Origin: Lytechinus variegatus
Lineage: Eukaryota; Echinodermata; Echinoidea; Temnopleuroida; Toxopneustidae
NCBI RefSeq assembly: GCF_018143015.1
Contig: NC_054748.1
Coordinates: forward strand, 14,932,967 to 14,996,966
DNA length: 64,000 bases
Reading direction: 5' to 3'
Position numbers and translations under genes: made by a program. Each line of letters begins with the position of its first letter. Positions within the stretch are counted from its first letter, which is position 1. Under the pieces are notes generated by a model. The model saw nothing but the letters and a program-made list of their open reading frames with translations, made no database searches and had not been told where the DNA came from. Below, one piece after another: positions 1-12,192 of the stretch.

Positions 1-215
1 AAGCTGAAAAGCTATATCAATACGTCTAAATTTTTTAACTGTTAAGCAAATTATCAATCATTTAAAGCAGCCAATCTTGTGAAAATTCCTACTAATTTTT
101 ACTCAAATTGTATAATTCAAACAAAAATCCAGTATAACAGGTTGGAAGACATGAAATCATATTTTTCAGTCAGATGAAATCCTATAGGTTTCAAAGATAC
201 CATAGACCATCTCAC

Positions 216-3200
216 CTCCAGTATCGGGTCTTTCAGCAGAAGTAGTAGGTCGTCCACCCGCTGAGGTCATGGGTCGATGACCCATACTTGACCCAGGTCG
301 TCGTCCAGAGCCTGACCCGGGTCGTCTACCTGCTGCCGACCCTGGCCTTGCTGCCGTCTTGGGTCGTGACCCTAAACACAAACAATCATAATCATATTAA
401 ATAATTATATTAATTCAAATCAATTCAACAATTAATCTCCATCAGTGGGAATAAAATTTGTTTAGACTTGCTTACATGGAAAAATCTCGTATTTCATCAA
501 AAATATTAACAATGATGCAGCATCATTACTGTAATATTTGGTTACCTTTTATGTTCAAGTTTCATGGAACAGATCCATACTCTTTCAAAGTTATGACGAT
601 ATTTAACAGCTTAACCTTGGTTTAGATTTCAATGTTGATGATGCAACTGCTGTCTGAAAAACGATGAGACAAATATCATTTGGGCAATTCCACAGGTTGG
701 TCCAAATCATGTAACGTGAGTAACCGACACATTCCAAAGATTTGCCAGGAGCATAATAGAATTTCCCAAATTTTGTTTTTATACAAAGGATAGTCAGACT
801 GTGTACTTTGTTGTGATAAGGAGATGTTTAGTTCCTATCAATAATAATGGAGATACAGCTCCAAGTATGAGTCAAGGTGTCTCCAAATGTAACGTGAGTA
901 ACCGTGGAATAGCCCATTTAGCAACTCACCCCCACCACCATCTGAACCCAAGCTATCAACCGATCCTAGCCCGTCTTTGATGGAACCATTCACTAACAAC
1001 CAATCAGTGCTCAAATTCAGAGCCTTGGGTTGGAGGTTCGACGTTGACATCGACGTTGAAGCTGTGTCTAGGACCTCATCGTCTAGGAGTTTGAGCTGAG
1101 GGACAGCTTTCCAGACGGAGAGACGATAGTTAAATGGCCCGCTCTCATCCTGGTGTATCATAGAGAGAAAAAAAAATAAAACAAGTCATTGTTTTTTTAA
1201 AGTGATCTTTACAGATAAATACCATTTGTAGTAAATATCTCAAAATGAGTTTGAACAGAATCCTATAAAATGACCACCCAAGAGTTGTATGAATAGACAA
1301 ATATGTGCCAAGTGTCTGTGGAAAAAAATGTGTAATTGCTAGAATATTAGCAAAAAAGCACAGAAATCCATAAAAATGTCGGGTATTTTTCCAAGCAATA
1401 TTAATATACTGTCCCACATATACCTTTTGGTGTTACTGATCAACAGAATTATCAGTTTTCAGCCAAGTTTCATGATTTCACAAAGATAAGTTTATTTCAA
1501 TGTACCATATCTAGTTCTATAACAATATGGTGGCAATTAACTTTGATTTTCTTATTAAAAATTGTTTGCTGCAACTTCTTTCTTGTACCTTTCAGCTGAA
1601 TTCTGATTGCAAGATTTATCATATAGGGCACACTTTGGAGAATGTGGTGCTTTTATAATTTGAATGCTAATCCTGTTTTCAACAACTATAGAGTTTGTGC
1701 CAACATTAATCATCCTTACAGCTTTAACACCAGCTCTTAGACTAACACCAGATTCTAACACTGGTCCTAGGCTAACAGCAACACCAGATTTTAGCTGCCC
1801 TAACACCAACGCCAGATTTTCGACACCGGTCTTGACACCGCCTCCTCTATATCAAATCTGTCCAAACTCCAACACTATTTTCCACATTGACCCTAACACA
1901 AACACCTGTTTAAACATTAAATTTGAGATACCATAATGTGTTAATGATACTAACCTTGTTATAATCTTTGTTTGGTGCTAAACACACTGGATTGCCCTCC
2001 AATGAGAGTGCTTGGAGTTTACTACAGAGTCCTAGAAACTCTACCTGGGCTATATCATCTACATTGTTCCTGTTTAAAATAAAAACATGGCAGACTTTTC
2101 AGATGAAACATTCAGACAATGTAATGCTCTTTGGGACATAGCACACTGGAGCTTTGTGCAAATCAGTAACAACATTCAAGGAAAAATTACTGGGAAAATT
2201 TAAAAGGAATTTCAAAATTTCAAATGGAACATGATGCTATATTAAATGGGTGTGTTAAACAAAATAAACGTAATGGCCAAGTACACAGATAACATAAAAC
2301 AATGATCCATTTCATGTTTCTACAGACAAGTTATTCAATAATGCATTGCAACACACTCTAATTTATTTGAGTTCAAATTGTCGTTTTGATTATGTTTATT
2401 AATTAATTGAAATGGGAAATGAGAAGCAAAGCTCACAGAGTTCATGCAACTGAAGTAGCAAACTCACCCTTCTAGGTCTAATAGCTGCAGGTTTTCTAGC
2501 ATACTGCACGGACTGATGTCTGATACATCATTATAGGCAAGATATAACTCCTGGTAAAAACACAGAACATAGAGAAACATCATCAAATGCAATATGTAAC
2601 TCCTGTTAAACATTCAATTACATACTTAAACATCACTGTAGGCAAATGCAACTCCTCTTAATAACACAATTAAACAAATTCATCATGTCTAGAAACAGAT
2701 AAAGAAGCCAGTTGAAAAAAATTTGAAATAGATGAATAAGAAATGAAAATCCATATTTTATTGTTCAAAATCTGAAACAGAAATAGTAACAAAAATTGTT
2801 TTGCCCAATTGATCGTGGGCCCGGAAGCCACTGCGCAGCCCCACATCAATGTTGCTATCCCTAAAATTTTTGAACATCAAATAGGGTAGCATCACCCCCA
2901 TCTTCTAATTTCTTTTAATAATAATAATATAGGGTATTCATATTGCGCACATATCCACCTCGTTAGGTGCTCCTATATTTTTTATCCTTTTAATCAGACG
3001 CGACCTCCTGGTTGTGAGATCGACGCTTTACAAACTGACCCAACGCATCGCTACGGTACCGGAAGTTCAAGAAAGCTTTTTCCTCTTTTTAAAGAATTAT
3101 GTTTTGTCTATATATGCAAGAAATGAAACAAGTATATCTACTACAAGTTAATATTAGAATTCATATTATAGGAATATTGCCCAAAAGAGAGTTTTAGTCA

Positions 3201-5348
3201 CACTCACCTCTTAAAGTAAACCACCCTTAACTGTAATTTGGTAAAAACAATTAAGAATGATTTGAGTGTGCTGATAATGAGCTGATACTATGAATCTCTA
3301 TTACATGAACATTAGAGATTTATGTCACAATTGGCTATCAACAGTTCTACCACAATTTTAGACCAGAGTTTAAATATGGTTCAAACGGTCCATATTCTGA
3401 AGTCGGGTTTAATTTAAACTCTGGTTTTAAGTTGTGGTTTAACTATGGAAAGCCAGTTGCTACATAAATCTATAACACAGTAGAGGTTCAATGTATCAGC
3501 TCAGGACCATAACATTATTAACTGCCTGGGAATGATAAGTATGACAGTTTTCTTCACCATTAAAGAATTATTAAAGAGCACAGTAAACATGAGAAGCATT
3601 CACTGTAAACAAAACTTTGAAACGTTTGGCTACCCATAATTTTAGCACAGAGTTAGACCGTGGTCTAAGTTAAACCCGACTTAAGAATACGGGCCAACAA
3701 GTTGATGCAGCAAACTCACCTTCAGTGAGGACATAGAGCTAAGACCATCTAAATCACACAGGCAGCATCTAGACATCCAGAGAACAGCCAGATTATCCAG
3801 AGCAGTACCCAAATCTCTCACCGATGCTATCAGACTGTCGTTGAGTTTTAGTTGCTTCAGATTAGGTAACATTGCACCTGCAAAAAAAGTGGTTCAATTC
3901 AATTCAAACTTTCTTTATCGGCGTTCAAATCAGCATACCGGTATAAAATATAGTTCATGTACAAAGCATTTTTTAAAAAGGCACATTTTACAATACAACT
4001 AAGAGAAGAAAAAACAGAATAAAAACAAAACCAATAACACAATGAAATATACATGTACAGATGTGCTAAAAAAGTTAGTGAAGTGCACAGCAAAATGCAC
4101 TCGTTCATGCTGAGTGTTGAATGTAGACAGCAAAAATACAACAATACAACATCCGGTGAGCCAAGAGAAACAAACTTTATTATATTTTATCACCTGATTT
4201 TTCAATGAAATATCTACACATGGCAGAACTTGAACACTTTAAATATGTTCATTTCCTGGTGGGGTACGCTAACTTTGAGCACCACTCATCGGTTAAGTAT
4301 GGCCACATTGAGCACAAATAGGAGACAATTTCCTTGCATTCCTCCAATATGATACCCACTAGGCCTAGTTCTCCCTCATCCATCCTTTTAACTGCTTTTG
4401 AGTTTATGTAAAAGTTTCCTTATACAAGATTGTGAATACATAGTCATATGGTACTTCAAAGTAAAATGAATATATGTTCTTACCAAAGTTACCAAGACTT
4501 GTTTCCGAGGTGTCCACCCTCATCTCCAGGAATTTCACATCTTCAAGATCCTCTATTCCGGTCAAAGCCCGCTACAGTGGAAGGAGAGTGTGACAAAAAA
4601 CACAGATTTAACTTTTGACAGAATCATTTATCCAACAAAATTCATGAAGGAATGCCATACCATTGGTCAGTGAAAGCTTAATATTTTGACTTCTGTATAA
4701 ATTGTAAATCAAACACAAAATCTGAAGAAAATTCACTAATTATTTCACTTAAAGCATTCTTTAAATTCAATTTAATCATATTCAAAGAGAACAACAATAA
4801 AAAAATAATATTTTCACAAATAAAACTTCATATTGTAATCATGGTTCTAATCACAAATCAATTTGTTCCACCAAAGCTTTGAAAAATATTAACTTGTTGT
4901 ACATATATGTATAATACAAATTGGTACAATATAAAATGTTGCTTGTCAGGTAGCAGACAGAAAGGAAAAGTGACCTTTATAAACGGCCAATATTACAACA
5001 TATCTTTTAAAAAAATCAACATATAACTGAGAATACAACACAAAAACATAAATTGGGATTAAATAAGATAAATTAAAGAAAATGATCTCATAACAGGTGA
5101 TGATATTCATCTATGATTCTTACTTTTGAAATAGTGAAATGTAGGAAAATTACAAGTTAATTATCAAAATATAACAAACAATATATCAAATATGCATTGA
5201 ATACAATCGCAGACAAAAATGAACTAACCAGTTTTGTTGGTGATATGTAGTCCTCTAGGAATGTATCTTGAGGTTCCTCGATAACAATGGGTTCAGGATT
5301 AACCTGAACCCCTCCATAATCTCTAATCCGCACCCCTGCCTTGGCCAT
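216..5348 (-). CDS. LRRC56: LRRC56 (leucine-rich repeat protein 56), 5' seven coding exons, partial
   Basis: Coding exons (minus strand): 5348-5229, 4571-4484, 3877-3720, 2550-2468, 2069-1955, 1149-930, 371-216. Every junction is GT-AG and the frame stays open for about 313 residues before the gene leaves the window. The N-terminal extension contains LEDYISPTKL. Residues about 45-188 form five or six leucine-rich repeats (LPNLKQLKLND, LAVLWMSRCCL, ELYLAYNDVSDISP, LQLLDLEGNNV, LQALSLEGNPV), followed by the LRR-cap-like FNYRLSVWKAVPQLKLLDD and the STDWLLV segment typical of LRRC56. Exon 7 encodes an Arg/Pro/Gly/Ser-rich low-complexity tail with repeated RPGS/RPxT units. In other eukaryotes LRRC56 (ODA8 in Chlamydomonas) works with IFT in assembly or transport of outer dynein arms; that role here is by family. 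The start at 5348 is the first in-frame ATG after an apparent 3' splice site at 5381/5382. Introns are TE-rich. Confidence 0.9.
1150..1954. other. LRRC56 intron 5, no additional gene seen
   Basis: AT-rich intronic sequence. A tract of imperfect CTAACACCAGA/TCTAAC units on the plus strand (about 1725-1910) gives an open frame of low complexity on that strand; nothing else is recognised. Confidence 0.5.
2925..3075 (-). repeat. Fragment of a tRNA-headed SINE body, LRRC56 intron 3
   Basis: Contains a TAA run followed by GGGTATTCATATTGCGCACA and GTGCTCCTATATT, the same body as the longer elements at 21.43-21.72 and 40.28-40.56 kb, without the tRNA-like head. Confidence 0.45.
3387..3695. mobile_element. 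MITE with TTCTGAAGTCGGGTTTAA inverted ends (LRRC56 intron 3)
   Basis: Left end GGTCCATATTCTGAAGTCGG; right end is its near complement (CCCGACTTAAGAATACGGGCC trimmed). Same family as 61164-61471 in API5. It ends 24 bases from the exon at 3720. Confidence 0.65.
4149..4290. mobile_element. Partial Tc1/mariner-like MITE (LRRC56 intron 2)
   Basis: Shares GAAACAAACTTTATT, TTTTATCACCTGA and a terminal GCTAACTTTGAGCA with the element at 58077-58253, which has both inverted ends. The left end here is not clear. Confidence 0.45.
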
Positions 5349-5623
5349 GGTACAGGCCAGATCCTACTTCAATGGCTATCACTGAAATAAAAACAATAAC
5401 AATGTGATGCGATTGCACCGATATGCAAATGGAAAATCGGATCATACATTGTAGTTTGTTTGTTTTATTTTTATTTCTGCGTTCACAATAATACATTATC
5501 AAAAGTATGTACATTGTTTGCAATATACAAAATAATCCATTAAAGATATATAACAAATGGTGTGAGCATATACTTCACTGTTTAATAATTTCACAAAAGG
5601 CATTAAGTAATGAACGCAGGAGA

Positions 5624-5800
5624 TCGCCAACTGGGCGTTGTGGCGTGCGCCTGTAATCCAAGCTGTGGGGAAGTTACAAATTGATGCAGAGGTTCGAGCC
5701 AAGATCACGTCTTTCGGATGGTGACGTTAAAGGTCGGTCCCAGACGTAAATAATCATACCTGATTGATACACGTCTGACAAAAACTCAAATACACACACA
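5624..5800 (+). mobile_element. SINE with 7SL/Alu-like head
   Basis: Begins TTGTGGCGTGCGCCTGTAAT, close to the 7SL RNA 5' domain promoter (A box), then AGGTTCGAGCC resembling a B box, then a tail shared with 56556-56720 (GTGACGTTAAAGGTCGG, AAATAATCATACCTGATTGA). Both copies are in the plus orientation and end near AAAACTCAAATACA. Confidence 0.6.
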
Positions 5801-6031
5801 TACACACAAGCCATCGTGAGTGGTTAAGCTTGAAATTGATGGCGGCCTCATAAAAAAAAGTAATAATAATGCTATCGCGTCAGATTTCGTGTCCTGGGCT
5901 TTAGGGAGATCAGACTTTTTCATATTTCATTCATTCCAAAGTCACACATATGAAAATGAAACTGACAACAGGACAAAATCAAAGTCCGCAAGAACATAAC
6001 AATAAAAGTATTACACTGAATTATAACATAC

Positions 6032-6214
6032 CTTCTTAATATCTGGGTTTTGGTGATCAATGCATGTTACTGTCTATCAGATTACTTCTGCTCATCACAC
6101 GAAACTGCAACCTCTCAAATCCTTGATTACAATGCTACATAATAATCCTCATTGTTTTAGGCCTACTGTGTGATGGTGCTATAACTCGGCTGAGAAGAAT
6201 ACATGTATCTGAAT
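6032..6214 (-). other. Candidate 5' non-coding exon of LRRC56
   Basis: On the minus strand a good 3' splice site (TTTTTGTCATTGCAG) ends at 6215 and a 5' splice site (AAG|GTATGT) follows the base at 6032, bounding 183 nt. An acceptor (TTTATTTCAG) just upstream of the LRRC56 start codon, exon from 5381, shows that the 5' UTR is spliced, so this is a plausible partner. No long reading frame is kept through it. Prediction from splice signals only; no transcript evidence. Confidence 0.35.
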
Positions 6215-7258
6215 CTGCAATGACAAAAAGGACACAACAATTTCAAAATCATACATCTCCATCTAGAAACAGATTGAACTCAACAAGATCATCATCTTCA
6301 TATCAATCCATGCAGGCTTCAAATTTGTTTTACTACAGGGTAGTTTTGTAACAGCACAAATGGGAGAAATAAAAAAAGGCAAAAAAGATTCCCCAAGTCA
6401 ATTACAAGTAGGGAAACAATGAGGCCAACCACTCATAATAGTACATGTATAGGCATTTTATTAATGGCTTTTATTGCTAACACATTGTTAGAGTCTTTAG
6501 TATACCATCTGTTTACTGTAAACAAACCTGATAGTACATGTACTACTGGTTTCGTTCAAAGGATGTTTTTTTTCTATTTGTTTTTAAATTTATCGCTGCT
6601 AACAATGATTTCCACAGTAGTGCTATCATCAGCGATGATAATCTACACAGACCTCTACATACGTAAAGGACTGTTTCAAAGGTATTTTTGTGCCCATGGA
6701 TATTTCCTCAAGTACAATCAGAAGAATTGTGCATTTAACAAATTTGGACAGTGATAAAACTACCAATGGGCTGAATTAAGGTTGACAATGTAATTAGCGC
6801 CATCAACACTTCGTTTCACTTGAGTTGACTTTTTGGGTCTTATTATTTTGTGATGATCAAAATAGTGATTCATTATAATAAAAAGAAAAATGAATTATAG
6901 TCCACCGTCAAAATCCCTGGAAGAGAGATGATAAAGTAAACTGCTGGCAAGGCTAAAAAGTAAGGTAAGTAATTTTTATATCATTTTTCATATTTAAAAA
7001 AATAAAAATTTAAAAAGTGATGTAATTTTGAGTGCCTAGATGGAGTCCGTCAGCTCTAAGTTAACTATAAGAATTTTACACTGAGTTTAAGCAAATGTTA
7101 CTTCTGTTATAATAGTAATATAAGGCAATGTTTGCCGACTAATTAGAAATTAAAATTGTCTGCATACATCCTGCCCTCTTTTAGGTTAGGCTTTGGCCTT
7201 TTCTACAACCAGCAGCGCAGGGCAACATCCCCCCTAGCCTGGAGGTTTTCTGGAGGGT

Positions 7259-7422
7259 AAGATTTAAAAAATACTTGCATCGGCCAATGAATATTAGGAA
7301 TTGTAAAATACTTGTTTCAGTCAATAAATATCATTAAGCACTTTTTATGATATCTATCGACCGAAACAAGTATTTTACGATTCATGATATTTATCGGTCT
7401 ATTCAAGTATTTTTAAAATCTA
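7259..7422. repeat. Long imperfect palindrome (~75-bp arms)
   Basis: The left arm (TTTAAAAAATACTTG ... GTAAAATACTTGTTTC) is mirrored by GAAACAAGTATTTTAC ... CAAGTATTTTTAAAA, with a short AT-rich centre near 7340. Probably a fold-back MITE. It is followed by nothing gene-like up to the candidate exon at 8450. Confidence 0.7.
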
Positions 7423-8449
7423 AGTTGGCAGTTCTATACATGTGTGGTATCTTGGTATCGATAACAAATACTCCAAAATGGCGACATAAACAGACTGGGT
7501 AAGTAAACGCACGTGCTCTTATATTTTTTTTTCAAATTTAGTACTATTTATTTAATAAATGTAAGGACCTTTATAAAAAAACAGGGGGTTAATATTGTTT
7601 GGGCCCATTTACGTTAGTTTGGGCTCCAAACGTAAAGGAAAAAATGTAATTTAGGTTTACTTTCACCGTGGGAATCTTATCCCTATACACGGATAAATGG
7701 CATGCTGTCCCAGGCTTCATGGGGAGTAGGCCTACGCCTACGTAGTAAATAATTTTACTCCCATAGCCATAGGCATAAGCCATCCCCCCCCCCCCCAGCA
7801 TAATTTGCCTAGCCCAAATACTATGACTATAATGCCTCACAAGTAATTGTTCAGAAAATACAGAGCCTGAACTGATCTACCACTCATAGACTCATTTTGG
7901 GAAAAGAGTTAAAGAATCTGTCTTTCTGACTTTCTTTTTTTTTACTTTTGACTTGTCAATAAATTTGTCAATTAATAATATTAATATTTAAATATTGAAG
8001 TTTGAACAAAATTTAAATTCTCATTTTTTCATTACTCAGCTCAAAATTCTGACACACATTTTTATCTACACACAAATTATGCCACAATAATTTCCTCGCA
8101 AATGTCACAATACTGATTAGTGATATTAATTGATTTTTAATTCATTAGCATCATGTTGCTATGAAACGAGGTGAGACTGTTTCGACTGCGCGAGCGGGAG
8201 CGAGGAACCGGCACCCCCGGAGCGGTCGGGTAACAGAGGACCTGCGATGGCGTGATAACTGCCGTTAATCAGCGAACGGGTGCGACAGAAACGAGAGTTG
8301 TGGCGGAATATGCCAGCATGTTTCATTATTCATGAAAGTAATAAACAAACATTAGTTATCAGTGCACCCAAATATAATCTCCGCATCGTAATGAATCACT
8401 AGAATTGTACCATAAAACAAAGTATGCTCGAAATAACAAGTTATCTTAC

Positions 8450-8510
8450 CAGCTTTTGGAGCAGAAATTCTCTCTCTCCCTGCTATTCTGATTGTTTCGG
8501 TTTTTGCCAT
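8450..8510 (-). other. Candidate first exon or short upstream ORF exon, possibly LRRC56
   Basis: Minus strand: an ATG at 8510-8508 opens 20 codons (MAKTETIRIAGRERISAPKA) ending at a consensus donor, GTAAGA. If joined to the candidate exon at 6214 the frame closes within that exon, so it would be a uORF or 5' leader rather than an LRRC56 N-terminus. The flanking 8160-8290 sequence is unusually GC/CpG-rich for this window, which would fit a promoter area. It could equally be the first exon of an unrelated minus-strand transcript. Confidence 0.3.
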
Positions 8511-8725
8511 TTAATTGTCGCCCTCTACGACGACGGCACCATGCTAAAAGCCAAATGTTCCACTTATCTAATTTTCTGCATTTTTATTATTTTTCAAAAT
8601 TGAATATCATTATGTAAAGTAAAGGTAGATCGCAAGCACACAGACTTTGTAATCAAGGGCGATCGAATAGTACAATTTTTGTAAAGTACAAGTTAACTGT
8701 GAAAGAACCAAGACTAACGTACAAT

Positions 8726-8933
8726 CAGGGGCGGATCCGGGTTTTTCAAAATTATAGGGGGCACATTTTCCCCGAGGAAAATCTTGACTAGTAAAACAAA
8801 ACATAACAAAGGTCTTCACTTTCAAAAGGTGGCACACTTCTATTTTAATGGCATTTTTACATTACAAATTTAAATGTGCCTCCCAAAGGGGGGGGCACGG
8901 GCCGGCATACCCCCCCCCCTGGATCCGCCAGCG
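8726..8933. mobile_element. hAT-type MITE with CAGGGGCGGATCC ends, unit 1
   Basis: Ends CAGGGGCGGATCC and GGATCCGCCAGCG. The same element is at the equivalent place in unit 2 (25080-25294), so the insertion predates the duplication. Confidence 0.65.
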
Positions 8934-9163
8934 GTATATAATTATTTTCATGGAAATGGTAGGCCTATTTTATGAGGCAAATTTAATCTATTACGTTTCA
9001 TAGTATTCTATTATCATTATGCAATATTATGCAGTATTTTAAAGCAACGGAAGTACTGCTTTCAAATGTATTCGACCAAACTACTACTGTTTGCGGCCAA
9101 AAACTTCCGGCCATTTACTTGAATTTGGTAAATGATCACCGACATGAGTACAGTACGTGTAAT

Positions 9164-9345
9164 CAGGGGTGGCTCCGAAATTTTCCATGGGGGGCACATT
9201 TTTCCGAGGAAAAAGGACTAGCCCCCCCCCCAAAAAAAAAAGAATTTAACCCAAAATTAATGATATTTCGGCCCGGAAAATTAAAAAAAAAATTGTATGT
9301 TCACTTTCAAAAGGGGAGGGAGGCACGCCCCTGGATCCGCCAGTG
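9164..9345. mobile_element. hAT-type MITE, unit 1 only
   Basis: Ends CAGGGGTGGCTCC and GGATCCGCCAGTG; flanks CGTGTAAT/AGTGTACT match at 6 of 8 positions. The matching area of unit 2 (about 25.5-25.57 kb) lacks it, so it inserted after the duplication or was lost from unit 2. Confidence 0.6.
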
Positions 9346-9867
9346 AGTGTACTCATTCATCACCTACAGTGGACAAGGAGGTGTGACCCTTAAGCTATTT
9401 CAGTTCTGAGATAAAAAACTCTCGATCATAGCTTTCATTGTCAGGTTCAACTAAAACGATTTGTTATCTATTTAAGTGGTGAAAATATATATTCACGTTC
9501 AACCGTGGGCTATTTATAGGCAAAAATAATCTATTCAGCAGAGGGGGATAGATGATAGGACTCTCTTTCCCAAGAAAATCCTTCCTGAGTTAACGCCCGT
9601 GGCTGAACTTGAATAGGCTTAGATATAATTTTAACCACACACAAATCTAGCTGAATCTGACTACACGTCTGCCTGGTATCCTGATGCGCCATGAAAGAAA
9701 AAATGTTCGTATCTTTGTTATTATTAAACCATATCCATATTGCATAAAAACTGTATTGCAGTGTACGGGTGTACAATGTAATTTCAATGTTTACCCATCT
9801 AGAGTGCCATTAGCATTTTTAGGACACGCTATCAAAGTCATTGCAATCATGTTTATGGCCTTTGTGT

Positions 9868-9985
9868 GCCTCATCATCATCACCATCATCATCTCATCAT
9901 CATCATCGTCATCACCATCATGCACCATTATCACCACCATCATCATCACTATTGTCATTAACATCATCACCATCATCATCATGGT
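9868..9985. repeat. (ATC)n/(GAT)n microsatellite, unit 1
   Basis: Imperfect CAT/ATC trinucleotide array; its counterpart in unit 2 (29078-29210) was split by a LINE insertion. Confidence 0.8.
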
Positions 9986-10100
9986 CACTGTTCCCGTTAA
10001 GTGAATTTGTATTGTCATGAGCTTTGCACTCCCACATCATCAGCAACATCAATCATCACCACTACGTGCCAGCGTTAAAAAAGACGAATCAGCATATTAC

Positions 10101-10629
10101 TCCCTGGGGCCCGGGGCATTCGACCAAAAGTGGTGGGGTGTGCCGCGGGATAGACAAAAAGCGGGGGCCTTATTGGAGCGGGCTTACTGTAAAAAGGATG
10201 GTCCTCGGAACTACAAATGTTTGGGAAAACGGGGTCCTTAATTGAAACGGATCGCCGGAGTGTAAATGCGTATGCATCCCTATGGAACGGTATGCGTGTT
10301 CGATGCAGCTATAACCCGGCGACACGGCCGCCGGGTGCGCTCGCGCAGAGGCGATGATCGGACAGTGCTCTGCGGCCGCTTTTCACCAAAATTGCAGCTC
10401 ATTGTACATAGCTGATCGATGCGACCGGAACGGCGTAACGAAAAATTTGCGAAGCTTTGGAGCGAATTTCTTTCTTCTTTTTTCTCGATAAGAAGAAAAT
10501 GCTATACTTTGGCGCGGTTCTTTTTCTCGATAAGACAAAAATGCTGTGCCCGTGGAACGGAAATTTGAATGGGGGCCCCCTCCGCGGCACATACCCACTA
10601 TGCATTATAAACTGAGTGCCCCCCGGGAC
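10101..10629. mobile_element. GC-rich TIR element inserted in unit 1
   Basis: Ends TCCCTGGGGCCCGGGGCA and GTGCCCCCCGGGAC are imperfect inverted repeats, and both ends carry a TGTGCCGCGG subterminal motif in opposite orientations. Unit 2 runs straight through at about 29325, which defines the insertion. Similar termini recur at 22.67 kb and 46.36-46.66 kb. Confidence 0.6.
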
Positions 10630-10639
10630 TTACTACTAC

Positions 10640-12190
10640 TACTACTGATAATAATGATGATAATAATAAAATAATAACAATAATAATAATATTAATGATA
10701 ATAATAATTATGGTGATAACTATTCTTTGATATCATTAATCATTTGTCTTTAAGTGATAAGGGGGTAATAGGGCAAAGAGAAACTTTTGCTACCCCGTGA
10801 GATGCCAAATGCATTTTAATGCATTTAGGCATACAATTGTAAAGAATCATTTCAGGTAAAATATAGGGGGAAAAACCTATTTCAGAGAGGGAAATTTACT
10901 TTTAAAAAGGGCACATACTATTTTGAAAAAAACAACAACATTTCCTCATAATAAAAAGTAGATTCTTTTCTACCGGAAATAGTTTAGGGGCAAGTGCTGC
11001 CCACGGTTCCGCAGCCTTTCACTTCAGGAAATTCAATGTAGAAATAGGTCTGACTCCTTTTTTTTGTGTGTGAGGTAATGATTATTTTTTAAAGTAAGAT
11101 ACATATTTTTTAACACACAGTAATGAAATTACAAGTTGAAGTAATAACATATGAAAAGTGAAAGTCGGGCATAGGCCTATCATTATCCAACCTATTGCTA
11201 GCTATAGATAGGGGGCCTAAAGATAAACTTCATTGGCATCCAAAATCTATGAAACTGAAAACACTGAATAAAGAAGAATTAAACCCAAGAAATTGCACTT
11301 TTTCTTTTATTGTCTTTGTCAATTAACGACATTTATAAAGAATATCGACTTTCACGATCATACTAGTACAGAGCCTTTAGATGTTTTTAGCCTTCCTGAA
11401 GAATTCCCTATCTGAAAAAAAACAAATATTCAAATCAAACTATGAACAAAGAGTTCAAGTGTTGATCGACCTCTTAGGGGTTTGATATATTATATCGTCT
11501 GAGAACAAAACTTTCCATGGTTTTGATTGGCTAAGTAGCACAGACCCCTGGGGATCGTTTCACCAAACATTAAAGGAAACCAAAACCCGAGATGAGAAGC
11601 AATCTTATTGGAAAGAGTAAAGCAAGAGGAACAATTTAAAACAAGTTTCATCAAAACCAGTTGTTAAATAAGCAAGTTATATGGGCGTTTAATAGATCTT
11701 CTTGTACTTTCTATTGGGACCATCAAATTGGCAAACATGCTTTAAAATAGCTGAATTTGTTGACAACTCTCCATTTGTTTTGTACACAATTTTTCAGATT
11801 TTCTTAAAAATTGCATATTGCCTCATTCTGAGCATAACATGTCATGGGAAAATATAATACACATCACATTTCAAGGTCAGGAAGAGATGATGTGAAATAT
11901 GTAAAATAATAGGGAAAATCTGAAAATATGTGTACAAGACGAATGGAGGGCTTGTCCACAAAGTCGGCCATTTTGAAGCATGTTTGCCAATTCGAGGATC
12001 CCCATAGAAAGTACAATACTTATCCAACTTCCATAACTCGCTTATTCTATAACCGATTTGGATGAAACTTGTTTTAAATTGTTTCTCTCATTTTTTCTTT
12101 CAAATAAGATTGATTGTCCGACAGGTTGTCAGATCTGACAACTTTCCTTGACGTTGACTGGCTGAGAAGCACTGTTACTATGGTAACAAT
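10640..12190. other. 3' flank of collagen-like gene A; no gene seen
   Basis: Simple AAT/ATG repeats (10.63-10.72), then sequence aligned with 29.4-30.1 kb of unit 2. A TTTATT (AATAAA on minus, 11306-11311) in a block conserved in unit 2 could be a poly(A) signal for the collagen-like gene, giving a 3' UTR near 0.9 kb. 11.5-12.18 kb contains MITE-like GTCAGATCTGACAACTTTCC and TTGGCTGAGAAGCACTG motifs. Confidence 0.4.
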
Positions 12191-12192
12191 TT

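Noticed and set aside
6419..6754. 111-codon plus-strand ORF with hydrophobic stretches
   Set aside because: AT-rich sequence, no family resemblance, no splice context; hydrophobicity follows from T-rich codons. Probably chance.
9029..9346. 105-codon plus-strand ORF
   Set aside because: Runs through a hAT MITE that unit 2 lacks; the C-terminal part is repeat sequence.
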